From the NCBI GenBank assembly GCA_019321725.1, contig CM033110.1, forward strand, positions 9,975,278 to 10,039,277: a stretch of DNA of 64,000 nt, written 5' to 3'. Source of the DNA: Paulownia fortunei. Its lineage: Eukaryota; Streptophyta; Magnoliopsida; Lamiales; Paulowniaceae. Below are positions 1-11,617 of the stretch, one piece after another. The position numbers were made by a program, and so were the translations under genes. The notes below the pieces were generated by a model. That model had not been told where the DNA came from. It did not search any database and saw nothing but the letters and a program-made list of their open reading frames with translations. Each line of letters begins with the position of its first letter. The stretch's first letter is position 1.

Positions 1-927
1 GACTTGGTGTAACAACTTACCAACTCTTGACAACTAGCATACCACTTGATTAACCCCTGCATTATTTGTTTGGCATCTAGATTACTCCAAGTACTATAAA
101 TAGGCCATGTATTAAGCTTGTAAGAGAGGGGGGTACAGGATTTCTTTAGGCTAAGTTTTCCAATATGTATATTTTTTAGTAATGTAAGTTTTCTTGTAGT
201 AATAGAAATGCATTCTCTAGTTTCTCTTCTATTTTTACTCTTTCCTACTTTTATTATGTCTTTCTAAATTTCATTTTGTTGAGGAAATAGGGTGAACCTC
301 TGGATGGAGAAAGAGGAATGGTTATAAGTGTAGAAAATATTTAAGTATGTTGTATTCTTATTTTGAGTTTTTATCTAAACTATGCTTGTTTTGTGGTGAT
401 TCTTGATTTATGTATCTCCAATAGAACAACAAATACTTGGTTCATTTAGCTTATTATACAGTTTTACCCCACCGACTGCTAATGTGAAACCATGATTTGT
501 TGTTGACAAAGGTGTGCATAATTGCTTGATCCCATAAATAAGTATTGGCGTTAAAAGATAATTTGTAATAGTAAGGCAATATCCTTATTACTTTATTGCA
601 TGAGTTATTTGATAATATTTTTCCATTAGAACCTTCATTATGTATGAATTTCAATAGTGGCAATTAAAAGAGGTAAAAAGAATAAATAACCATTTCTCTA
701 TCCAAAACTCAAGAGTGATTCGTAATCCTCAGTACTTTTGTTACTTTGGTTTTTCTTTAGTTACAGCATACATTAATTGTCTATATATTTTGATTCACAT
801 AAATCCTATTTTTTAGAATTATAATCCTAAATTTTTCAAGCAACTTCCCTGTGGATCAACCTCGGACTCACGAGAAATTTATTACTTATTACAACCTGCA
901 CTTGGGTTTACAACCTTAAAGTTGCAG
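1..927 (+). repeat. Unassigned LTR-like fragment
   Basis: No coding frame is visible. A TATA box (tataaata at 95-102) is followed by a pyrimidine-rich stretch. Near 845-905 a sentence-like block beginning ccctgtggatcaacctcgg leads into text of the kind often found near the 3' end of plant retrotransposon LTRs. The left end lies outside the window. Homology to the copia LTR that follows starts abruptly near 928, so this looks like a different repeat joined there. The family assignment is inference; it could also be an untranslated leader. Confidence 0.35.
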
Positions 928-1617
928 TAAATTAGCGACTGAACTTATTTCAATTACGAGTACCATACACGTAAGGTCCTTCTATCATCTAATCTTTTGA
1001 TTGAGTCTAGGGTATGGATTAATAGTCAAAACCCTAATTGCTCAATAACTATGATTTCATTTTTAGTTTTAATGAATCATGACAAATCATTAGAAAATTC
1101 CATCTAACATTCATCCCGACTTGAGCAAGGACTTCTGACTCATGAACTATGAAAACATAGGAGATTCACTTGTTCTTCCAGATAAGTTATGCATCCTTTG
1201 AAGGCTACTCATTGTCCTCCATATATATTAATGTAATATCCAACGTACCCCTTCTGTGATTGTCAGGCAATCAGAAGATACATTAAAATAGAACACGACA
1301 TGCACAAGGCTACTTGGTGCCTCAAGCCCAAGGACTAATTGTGTACTACGGTAACATGGAAATTCTTATTTTGACAAACAACGTTTCCAAATAAGAATTT
1401 TCAGTAGGCCTTTGAGGCATATTCCATGATCACCATTAAATGCGCGACCATGCTCCTTAGCTAAGTTTGGTCTAGGGACTTTATCGAATTACAATATGCA
1501 TTTAAAGATAAAGAAATTTGCCTATTTTGTTAATATAATCTGAAATAAGATATTTTTACAAATATAAGAGTATAATAGACGTCCAATCTAATTTGCACGT
1601 CGGACACTACTCTAACA
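928..1617 (-). repeat. Old copia LTR fragment (U3 side)
   Basis: This stretch is a diverged relative of the 2.2-kb family-A copia LTRs seen at 18,715, 42,327, 48,971 and 56,689. Shared landmarks include gagtaccatacacgta, the caatcagaagata block and the tctctaaca-type end at 1,617. On the minus strand it is the 5' portion of a 3' LTR, lying downstream of the pol remnant at 1,618-3,134. Its other end is lost at about 928, where unrelated sequence begins. Divergence from the other copies is clearly higher than between those copies, so this is the oldest family member here. Confidence 0.7.
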
Positions 1618-3134
1618 TTCTTCCACTTGTCCTAGGGGCAATTGCCTATGTACTTCCGGCCCATATTCTCCAGATGTCCATCGAATACCTTCTGTGCTAG
1701 GGATTTGGTCAGTAGGTCTGCTACATTTTCTAGCGAAGCGACTCTATCCACTATAACGTTACCTCTACCAATGATCTCTCTAATAAAATGGAATCACCTC
1801 ATAATGTGCTTGGATCTTTGATGAGATCTTGGTTCTTTTGCTTACATAATAGATTCGTTGTTATCATAGTATATTAATATAGGATCAACAACGGATGGAA
1901 CTACACCCAACTATTGGATAAAGTTCCTCATCTAAATAGCTTCCTTTACTGCATCACATGCAGCAATATATTCAATCTCGGTGGTTGAATCCATGGTCGT
2001 CTCCTGCTTGGAACTCTTCTAGCTGACCGCACCACCATTTATGGTGAATACGTATCTGAACATGGACTCTGAATTGTCTACATCGGACTGAAAACTAGAA
2101 TTGGTATAGCCTTCTAGTTTTAGTTCTCCAAAGCTACATACAAGAAAGATATCCTTAGTTCTTCTCAGTACTTGAGGATCATCTTTACGGCCCTGTAGTG
2201 TTTCCCGCCTGGATTAGACTGATATCTACTAGTGACACTCAGAGCATATATAACATCAGGCCTTGTACGTAGCACCATACATTATGCTTCCAATGGAAGA
2301 TGCATAGAGTATGCGGGTTATCCTTTCCCTCTTCTTAGGAGTCTTAGGAGACATAACCCTTGATAGAGAAATGCCATGACTCATTGGCAAGAAATCCAAG
2401 TTTAGATTCCTCCATGCTAAACCTCTTTAGCATTTTATTTATGTACGTGAATTATGATAGTCGGATCATCCTTCTAGATTTATCTCAATAGATTTTTATT
2501 CCCAGAATAAAGGATACTTTTCCCAAATCCTTCATAGAGAACTGGTTAGACAACCAAGTTATTTACTGTAGCATCCTTACATCATTCCTAATATAGTAGG
2601 ATAGAGTCGACATTTATCATCAACATACAGCACAATAAATGTCATTGTGCTCCCAATAACCTTCTTGTAGACACAAGCTTCATTCGGGTTCTTATGAAAA
2701 TCAAACAATTTGATTGCCTCATCAAACTGGATGTTCCTGCTTAGGAAAGGCTGCTTAAGTCCATAAATAGATCTCTGGAGCTTGCAAGCCTTTTCTCACT
2801 CCCTCTAGATATGAAGCCTTCTAGATGCATCATATAGATCTCTTTCTTAATATTTTCATTAAGGAAAGCAACCTTCACATCCATCTTCCATATCTCATAG
2901 TCATAATACGCTGATAGGACCAGCAATATATGGATATATTTAAGCATCGCTATTAGCAAAAAAGTTTTTTCATAAGCAATTTCTTGTTACTGAGTATAAC
3001 CTTTCACAACCAGTCATGCTTTGATGGTCACTACCTCTCCATTTACTCAAAGTTTTCACTTGTAGACCCATTTGCAGCCAATAGGAACTATTCCCTATGG
3101 TGGGCCCACCAAGGTCCATACCTTGTTGGAGTAT
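1618..3134 (-). pseudogene. Copia pol remnant (RT and RNase H)
   Basis: This is the 3' half of a Ty1/copia polyprotein, read on the minus strand and broken by many stops and indels. Next to the LTR at 1,618-1,628 is the polypurine tract (reverse complement of ttcttccactt). Then come the RNase H tail (a VADxLTK-type motif near 1,700), the reverse-transcriptase YVDD active site near 2,615-2,640, the MDVKxAFLN block near 2,865-2,890, and the upstream KVWTL block at 3,110-3,134. The sequence stops at 3,134 because a gypsy LTR was inserted there. Gag, protease and integrase are missing and probably lay beyond the inserted element. Confidence 0.8.
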
Positions 3135-5857
3135 TGTAACACCCCACACTAAATATAGATATTGGTATAACATTAATTTTGACAAGGTAGCACATGTGTG
3201 TGTGTGTATGTATATATATATTTACTTTTATCAAATGTAGCACTTTGAGAAACAGTAAAGTATTTTATCACATATAACCCCATATATAGAAAAATCACTG
3301 TTTATATATAGTTAGCACTTTACATAATAATAATGAATGTAAAAATTAGAATATGCCCACAACACAACCAAACAGGTCGTCATCCATGTACACTGATTCT
3401 CAGAACCTGTAGGAACCCCAACAGCTTACCCAGTAACTCCATGGTATCAAGTATTACCAGACTCACCTACAATGCATAAACTATATGAGCTAACGCTCAA
3501 CAAGTAAAGATTATACATGTCAAAGAATAATCTACAATATCAAGTCATGCATCTCAAAATGCTATGCCCACAATGCAATTCCATGCATCAAAACATTTCT
3601 CTCAAAATCATTTCTTTCTTGGGCCCCTGACCAATGCTACTATCCCATGCACCGAAAAATAGCTCTACACATCGCCATAATCCAATGGCCAATAATCATA
3701 AAAGCATGCAAATCCATGCACACTCGTACGCATGCAAATCCATGCACGCATCGGTGCACTAGTAGTGGTCAGTAAAATATTTTCTTTTCTTAGAATCGTG
3801 CCATACAATGCAAGATTTATCACAATGCTTATATATGATACATGTACGTGCCAATGCCCATGTATGTATGCTCAATGGACATGAATGACAATAATGTGTG
3901 CCCTCTGCTACGCACATATGATCTATGGTATTATATATAAATCACACATTTACTATGTCTATGCATTGTAGTTGCAAATGAATCTTTACTTACCTTTGAT
4001 CGATTGTGTGTTACTTGTAGGTTTCTTAAGTATTACTCCCCAATCCTAGATGTAAAACAATCTGTAAAAATACAAGATATCAATCACCATCCTCAATTAA
4101 CAAGTTCATCATACCTAATGTAGTACAAAGATCTTGAATCTCAATTTAACTAAACAACCTTACCACTTAGAAACTATAACTGAATACAACCTTCTACGTA
4201 CCTTTGTTCCATATCTTAAATGTATACTAACCTCACTTAATTGATGTATTATAACTCTTGCAACATTTCCCTAAATGTTAGGGATCAAATGCACCACATC
4301 TATGCTGGAACATGTTAATGAACCAAATGGGATAGATTCACCACTTCACATTTTCTTGCTGCCACATTAATTTGCATGATGATTTTGACACCCTTAGACA
4401 TATTGATTCACTCCTCAATTTTTATCACACTTAGCTAACATAAAAAAAAATGTAACCATGTCATAGAATGGCTAAAACTCACGGATATAGCTTCCCAAGT
4501 TCAGTTCCCTTCACAGCATACTGAAACAAATTTTTCCTACGGTGATAGTTTTGTGCACTTCATGACATTAATAGATATGGCACCCTCACGTATATTCAAT
4601 CTCTCCCAAATTTTTACCAAACTTATATAACATATACACAGAGACAAACATGTTATATTCTTTCCAAAACTAATGGATTTAGCTCCCCTAATTCAGTCTC
4701 CTTCACAACACACCAAAATAGATTTTGCTACTTTGGCAGTTTGAGTGTTTCTCCAATATCATTCTCTATTTCAATTTCTAATAGATCAAAATTCATTAAA
4801 ATACTCTTAACTCATATATGGACATGTAAATGGTAATAATTATATGTTTTATTCAACAGACCATACACTTTTGAAGCCTAAAACACAAGAAAATAGTATG
4901 GTGATGGTTTCTGCCACAAGTATTTTCTATTAAGTGTTTGTCATCAAAAACCCTTTCTTTGCGCACCAAAGTTTAACTAAAAACTTCCTAAAACTTTTAT
5001 AAGAGATATTTAAGGCTTAATAAACAATAAAACTATTCAGAATAATCTGAAAACCAAAGGCAAAATCGTAGATAAGTGTTACCTATGCAGATTTTGAGGT
5101 TAAACTTGATGGTAATCATTTCTCCTTTGCTTTTCTTGCTTTTATTTCAACTTGGAATCAATTTGGAGCACTTGGATACCTTAAGGTGTGTGTTTGGAAG
5201 ATGAAAATGGCTGAAATGAGGGTCTGGTCATTGCTTAAGGGTGAAGGGTTTGAGGTGTTAGCTTGAGATGTTAGCTTAAGCTTAATAAGAAAGCATGAGG
5301 TGGCAAAGCTTGAGGTGGCATGTAATGGTATAATCTGATTTTCTCCTAGTTACCATTCATTCCCATAAGTAATTCCTATGTCCGTTCATTCGATCTCCAA
5401 ACTGATTGACATCTGATTCTTAGATGATTGTCTAGTTTGTATTTCTAAAATCATATGCACATATGGACTTTGTATTATTATACTTAAATCACATTATATC
5501 ATGTCCAATATCCCAAGCATGTTAATCCATGGATGTATACTTTTAAAACACCTCGATCTAATTAAATCGAATCATATAAACTTACCAGTAACACCTTTAA
5601 CACTTCTAAAATTATAACATATAACCTATGAATATTTAATATATTGACCAATCTATTCTTTTTCTTATTTAAATATAGAATTTCTTAATTAGGTTATAAG
5701 ATCTCAACCACTAATATCATGTGATAGCATTAGAGGTCTAACGATTAAGAATGCTACATAAGATCCCATGTAAATGTTAATGCAAATTAGCATATAAGTA
5801 GCGTGTAATGCATGAATCACATTAGCCAAGTGAGTAGTAAGAGGATTCGGTATTACA
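3135..5857 (-). repeat. Gypsy element 1, 3' LTR
   Basis: A 2,723-bp LTR with tgtaacaccc at the left and ggtattaca at the right on the plus strand. It holds a short TG/TA microsatellite (about 3,193-3,222) and repeats of gcaaatccatgca near 3,708-3,745. Positions 3,135-3,930 align with the partial 5' LTR at 9,069-9,876, with visible substitutions and small indels, so the insertion is not recent. The same LTR family appears at 39,844-44,927. No conserved coding frame was seen in it. Confidence 0.85.
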
Positions 5858-5870
5858 TTCTCCCCTCCTT
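5858..5870 (-). other. Polypurine tract of gypsy element 1
   Basis: The minus strand reads aaggaggggagaa directly before the 3' LTR start. This is the usual position and composition of the plus-strand primer of an LTR retrotransposon. Confidence 0.75.
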
Positions 5871-8800
5871 ATTAAAATTTCATCCCCAAAATTTTACTTA
5901 CCAAAAAAACAAAAAACCTTCTAGATATTTAATTATCATTTTATGCTTCCTTTTTCAAATAGATTCTTCTGTTGATTGGCTTCTACTCAGTACTTTAACT
6001 AATGAGATATTCTCATTTTGAAGTTACTTTACATCCCTTACTAGAATCTCTATAGGTCTTTATTCATATCTCCGACCTCAATTTAGTTCTATTGGTCTCT
6101 TTTCAATAGATGATATAGATTCATGATATCCTTCCTTAAAATGAACACATGAAACATTGTGAACTCGAGACATCGATACAAAGAGGTTGAGTTTACATGT
6201 AATATCCCCAATTCTCTCAGTAATTCAAAATAAACCAATGTACCTAGGATTAAGTTTGTATGTAACATCCTAATTTTTTTTCTGCCCAAGTTGCATAGTC
6301 CCTTTCATTGGAGACACCTTCAAAAATTTGATCCCCTATTATAAATTGCAAAGATATTCCTCTTTAATCTGCAAAACTCTATGGTCACCTCTAACTAGTT
6401 TTCATACATTGACAATTTGTTCTACCACTTCTATCATTTCCAAACCATATTTAGGCTAAAATAACACCAATATTCATTTCAATAAAAGGATGACCTATAT
6501 TTTCTATCATACAATGCCTCATAGAGAACTATCCCAAGTAGCCTTATCACTGTTGTGATAAGAAATTCCTCCTAAGAAACAATTTTCTCAATTGGCATCA
6601 ATAATCTAATGCACAATCTCTAAGCAATCTTGCAAAGCCTAATTTGTTTGTCCTGGTTGCCCATTGATGCATGGATGATCATAATACTAAAATATAATTT
6701 TGTTCCCAATACCTGATGTAAGATCTTTTAGGAAGTGGACAAAGACCTTAAATCTACATCAAAACTAATAGACACTAATAAACCATAAAGTTTAATTATT
6801 TCCTATACATTTGTCTTTCCATAGATTTCCATGGAATATCTAAGGTAAATTGAGAAAGAATGAGCATATTCATATAACCTTTGAACAATAACCCAATTCC
6901 ATTATCATGTACAAATTTTATGAATGCCTTCCCATTTCCACTTGAAAATAAAAGCAGAACTAAGTTATTCCAACATATGAACTTTTACATATATCCCTTT
7001 TTTGTGGCAAACCAAATATTAACATATTCCATAATAGCTTGTCCAGTATCCGATATCTATATATTTTCTTGAGATCACAAATATCATTCATACCACTAAA
7101 TAAAATAAATAAAATGGTACATGATCATCACCTAAAACTTAGTCTTGTAATTTCGTATCCCTCATTTTCACACCTATCTCTTAATAAGTGATTATAATCA
7201 TTTATCACAAAAATCTATTTAAGTGACTTTTCTACCTTTCATCTTAATGTTAACCTTTCATTGTCCTTATTTTGAGCATTTGAAATTGGATCATACAATA
7301 TATTCACTTACTATTAATATCCATCTTTTCTTCAAGTTTAACTCCTTTTTAAGTATATAGACATTTCAAGTACTTCGATTTTATAATGCCACATGTAGTA
7401 TTACATAAATAATCTAATTAACTTGAAGAGTGTTGAGTAACTTTTCTATATTGCACCAAACATATACCAAAATACAATCAGATACACCATACACAATAAA
7501 TAACTTATATCTAAAGTTGAAGTTACCACCGAAGCTCAAATCAATCCTCTTTAAGCAATTAGAGATTTTTTCCCACTTAGCAAACCATTCAAATTTCATA
7601 TACCTGCATGTATGATGAAATAAAGCAATAACAACTACGGAGGAATAATAATATCACTAACTCATAAAACTTTTCTTATTTCTATCACATTTATTGGTCT
7701 TCCCTATTTTAGTACAACCTCAAAATTTAGAATAGTTACAAAGACATCTTCTTAAGAAAATTACCAGTCCCTAAAATGAATATTTTATTACATAACCAAA
7801 AGATCGCATTTGCTAAATTGAACAAATAATTTTCTACTTCCTTAGAGTTTCCAAGATTATAGTGAAAGATTAATCATATTTCTCCTCGTTGTATACTAAA
7901 ATATCATCAATGAATATCACCCCGAACATACCCATATAGAATCATCAAACATATTATTCATCATGTATATCAAAATAATTAAGGCATATTAGTCAACCTA
8001 ATGACACAACAAGAAATTCATAATTAATTCAAACTTAAAATTAATCTTCAAGATCACAATAGCTCCTCTTAATTTATAAAATAAACCTTAATAAGAAAAT
8101 CTGTACTTATTACAAGTTATTACTCAATTCAGTTGAAATAAAAAATACATAAACTCAAGATTCATCTTTCTTCTAGGTGAATATGAAGTGGAGTTTTTTT
8201 AGGAGAAGCACTAGACCTTAATGCCTTGCCCAATATTATAACAATATCACTTATGATTTGGCGAATTCCAATAGGTGTATATGATAAACTAAAAGAGAGA
8301 TTGGATTTGTTCTTACAACTATATCTAGGATAAAATCAATTGGTTAGTCAATAGCATGCCCAAAAACTTCTTTTCAACATGTATCAAGAGATCTAAGATC
8401 ACACAAATGGATTTTTAGTAAACTTTGGTCATTTCTAAAAATTCTAACACAACCCAAAGATTGATAATAACTCTTTCTTACAACTCTCTTTCATGGTAAC
8501 TATAGAAAATTATAATTTGACAATCTTCCTTATTTTCTGCAAATAGTAAATATTTTCCTACTATGGCCTTCATAAAATTTTTATATTTTCATCATCTAGA
8601 ATTTAAAAGTCTTAATAATCCTGAAATAATCCACCATGCTTAATTCTCAATAAATCAATCAACACAAAAGGTTAAATCATAATCCTAGCCAATATAACAA
8701 AATTAACCTAGAGCTTTTAAAATTTAATTAGTTGATCTTGAACCTCCAAAAGGAATTAAAACATTGTAATTGACCTCATATATATATCAAGTACCCTATC

Positions 8801-9040
8801 CAGTCTTATTACATATGTAGTGGATAATAGAGAATATATAGCTCTAAAGATAGAATACTAACCATAAATTTTGTACCTGTTACTACTGATGAGTCTGCCT
8901 CAATATTATTTTATACAAAATCTTAAAACACATGGCCAATATTATTCATGAAATACAAAATGAATTATACAACAAATAAAACTTACTGGCATGGTTGTGC
9001 TCCACCAGTTTCAGAGATCATATACATGGACAGTTTACAG
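5871..9040 (-). pseudogene. Gypsy pol remnant (RT to chromodomain end)
   Basis: A heavily mutated Ty3/gypsy pol read on the minus strand. At 5,871-6,300 it is collinear with the better preserved chromodomain/integrase end at 44,967-45,350. At about 7,890-7,935 the minus strand encodes a recognisable reverse-transcriptase core, FGVIFIDDILVY, containing the catalytic IDD. Between these, integrase and RNase H should lie, but stops and indels prevent confident domain limits. Gag and protease were not found before the primer site, which supports an internal deletion. The copy cannot make a working polyprotein. Confidence 0.7.
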
Positions 9041-9044
9041 AGCC

Positions 9045-9066
9045 CCAAATCGGGCTCTGATTCCTC
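9045..9066 (-). other. Primer-binding site of gypsy element 1
   Basis: On the minus strand, just after the 5' LTR end, the sequence reads aatcagagcccgattt. This matches the TATCAGAGCC core complementary to initiator tRNA-Met with one change. It fixes the element's direction as minus. Confidence 0.65.
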
Positions 9067-9068
9067 TC

Positions 9069-9876
9069 TGTAACACCCTCACCACTAAATATAGATATTG
9101 GTATAATAATAATTTTGACAAGGTAGCACATGTGTGTGCATGTGTGTATATATATATTTACTTTTGTCAAATGTAGCACTTTGAGAAATAGTAAAGTATT
9201 TTCTCACATATAACCCTGTATATATAGAAAAATCGCTGTTTATATATAGTAAGCACTTTACATAAAAATACTGAATGTAAAAATTAGAATATACCCACAA
9301 TACAACCCAACAGGTCGTCATCCATGTACACTAATCCTCAGAACCTGTAGGAACCCAAACAACTTACCCAGTAACTCTATGGTATCAGTATTACCAGACT
9401 CACCTACAATGCATAAACTATATGAGCTAACGCTTAATAAGTGAAGATTATGCATGTCAAAGAATAATCCACAATATCAAGTCATGCATCTCAAAATGCT
9501 ATGCCCACAATGCAATTCCATACATCAAAATATTTCTCTCAAAATCATTTCTTTCTTGGGCCCCTAACCAATGCTACTATCCCATGCACCGAAAAAGAGC
9601 TCTGCACATCGCCATAATCCAACGACTAATAATCATAAAAGCATGCAAATCCATGCACACTTGTCCGCATACAAATTCATGCATGCAAACCTGCAAATCC
9701 ATGCATGCTTCAGTGCACTAGTAGTGGTCAGTAAAACATTTTCCTCTCTCAGAATCATGCCATGCAATGCAAGATTTATCAGAATGCTTGTATATGATGC
9801 ATGCACATGCCAATGCCCATGTATGTATGCTCAATGGACATGAATGACAGTAATGCGTGCCCTCTGCTACGCACAT
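9069..9876 (-). repeat. Gypsy element 1, partial 5' LTR
   Basis: A direct repeat of 3,135-3,930, starting tgtaacaccc. It includes an extra partial copy of the gcaaatccatgca motif compared with the other LTR. It stops exactly at the N run, so about 1.9 kb of this LTR is not in the assembly at this point. Confidence 0.85.
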
Positions 9877-9976
9877 NNNNNNNNNNNNNNNNNNNNNNNN
9901 NNNNNNNNNNNNNNNNNNNNNNNNNNNNNNNNNNNNNNNNNNNNNNNNNNNNNNNNNNNNNNNNNNNNNNNNNNNN
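9877..9976. other. Assembly gap, 100 N
   Basis: Exactly 100 N. The left side ends inside a gypsy LTR and the right side starts inside MULE copy 1. The fixed length suggests a scaffold gap of unknown true size. Confidence 0.99.
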
Positions 9977-10417
9977 ATGTCACACAAGCCTAAAGTTTTA
10001 AAGCAGCCATAAAATCATGCCTAAAGTTTTAAAACTATTCAATGTCATTGCTCTTACCATATCTTGACTTCAATTTCTAATAACGAAAGGGTATTTTAGT
10101 AATTTATTCATGAGAAAAATTAATTATGTCCTTGAAGTTTCACTTGGATAGGAAAATAATTTTTTATGCTTTTAAATAGGGGCTTGTTTTCTATGTTTGA
10201 TAAGACATTGATAAATCTATATTCCCGCTTAATTTATTATCTGCTTCAAATTGGCCTATTAATAGTAGGTGGCCCGATATGCAATCAAGCAACCTTCTTA
10301 ATTAGGTAATTTAACAATATATAGTATATTTAAGGTATTGTTACTCATCCACTGTGAATTGAGCAAGTGCTAAGTATATACACAAAAGTGCAATTATAGA
10401 TTGAGTCTCCAAAAAGA

Positions 10418-10438
10418 AGCGCAAATTATTTTTGCGCT
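10418..10438. repeat. Hairpin AGCGCAAA/TTTGCGCT in MULE copy 1
   Basis: Eight-base arms at 10,418-10,425 and 10,431-10,438 around a 5-base AT loop. The inverted MULE copy has the same hairpin at 60,553-60,573, but with AGCACAAA/TTTGTGCT arms. Both arms changed in step, although CpG decay on each arm would give the same result. Confidence 0.7.
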
Positions 10439-10506
10439 CAAAGTTTCATTGCGCTTTAAAATTGAAATTTAAAAAAAAAAAGAATCTTGGTTTGCGAGGC
10501 CCGATC

Positions 10507-10522
10507 TGCGAGGGACCTCGCA
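10507..10522. repeat. Palindrome TGCGAGG-GA-CCTCGCA
   Basis: Perfect 7-base arms with a 2-base centre. It is conserved in MULE copy 2, once in each of the three tandem units, near 59,553-59,568, 60,011-60,026 and 60,470-60,485. It is a candidate protein-binding site or RNA hairpin. Confidence 0.65.
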
Positions 10523-10537
10523 CACCATGTTTCTTTA

Positions 10538-10565
10538 TCAACGAAGAGTCAAATCCCTTGCTAAC
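10538..10565. repeat. Imperfect palindrome centred on GTCAAAT (site 1)
   Basis: Reads tcaacgaaga-gtcaaat-cccttgctaac. The flanks are a partial inverted repeat, and the right half closely matches the right half of the palindrome at 10,674-10,702, forming a direct repeat about 136 bases apart. Confidence 0.55.
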
Positions 10566-10673
10566 AACGAAATAGAAAGTGTAATCCATTTTTATAGTTT
10601 TGCAACAAAAATCGCAAACTTGTTTTGCGCTTCTATATTTTTAAAAAAATAAATAAATAAATTTTTAACAGCC

Positions 10674-10702
10674 ATCAGCAAGGGGTCAAATCCCTCGCTG
10701 AT
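10674..10702. repeat. Imperfect palindrome centred on GTCAAAT (site 2)
   Basis: Arms atcagcaaggg and ccctcgctgat flank gtcaaat. One arm mismatch is visible. Equivalent sites occur in every unit of the triplication in MULE copy 2. Confidence 0.6.
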
Positions 10703-11617
10703 AACAAGTTTTCCTCTTTTTAAAAGAGACGTAGAAGAATCACTACCCATCCATTTACTTCATTTACTATGAACTTTCCCTTGCAAACAAGTTTTTTTCC
10801 TACATGTTCTTTTTCTTATTCAATCCTCTCCCTCTTTTCTTCATTTACATTCTTCTTCTTCAATCCCCTCTTCCTTTTCTTCATCTACATTTTACTATAG
10901 CTATACTTTTACTTTTTTATAAAGGAAATACATTCCTAAATTATTTATCTCTTTTCAGTCTCCAGCATATTACAACCCACCCATATTATTTGCATTCTCT
11001 AGCATTTTTGAATTCATGATTTTAGTTTATTTTATCATTTTTTATTTTCATGAAAATACATGAGAGTAATTTATATTTTATATTTTCGTTCATGTAAATA
11101 TCATTTGTGTGAGGGGTTAAATTCAACAAAAACCATATTTTGAGTGTAATACTAACTCACAGGTACCATCAATATTTTACTTACAATATGTGTATCTTAT
11201 TATGAAATAATTATGACTAGATATATTTTATATCGAATAAATAAATTATTATACAATGTTAAATTTACATTTCTCAATGGCATGTGAAATTCCATTTTTA
11301 AGAGCATGCTATATGTGAGAAGCCTACCCTTGCGTGCATTCTTTTTCTTTTTTAATATATTGTCTTTGTCATTTCACTGGAAAAATTCTATTTTGATATC
11401 ATATATTAGCTTATTTGAATATCTATCTATACTCTAGTCACACTCATCGATGCTTTCATTTAGATGCTAAAGGATACAGGTTTCTAAGTAAATATCACAA
11501 CTTGTCAAAATTGTAGAAGTAATTAGGCAATCTTCCCCATGACATAATCCTAATATTTTCACTAGAATATGGTTTCCTGCAACAAAGAAGAATTGTGTTA
11601 TTCAAAACTAAAATTAC

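Larger units (their letters stand above)
3135..9876 (-). mobile_element. Ty3/gypsy element 1, chromodomain type, decayed
   Basis: An LTR retrotransposon on the minus strand: 3' LTR 3,135-5,857, polypurine tract 5,858-5,870, internal region, primer-binding site near 9,045-9,066, and 5' LTR 9,069-9,876 cut by the assembly gap. Both LTRs begin tgtaacaccc on the plus strand and are direct repeats. The internal region is only about 3.2 kb, shorter than a full gag-pol, so an internal deletion is likely. It sits in a copia pol remnant, the left junction being gagtat/tgtaac. Lineage (Tekay/Del-like) is inferred from the chromodomain-type pol end and LTR form. Confidence 0.8.

Noticed and set aside
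3193..3222. TG/TA microsatellite as a regulatory element.
   Set aside because: Present in both LTRs of gypsy element 1 (also near 9,125-9,160), short and imperfect; nothing beyond simple repeat is supported.
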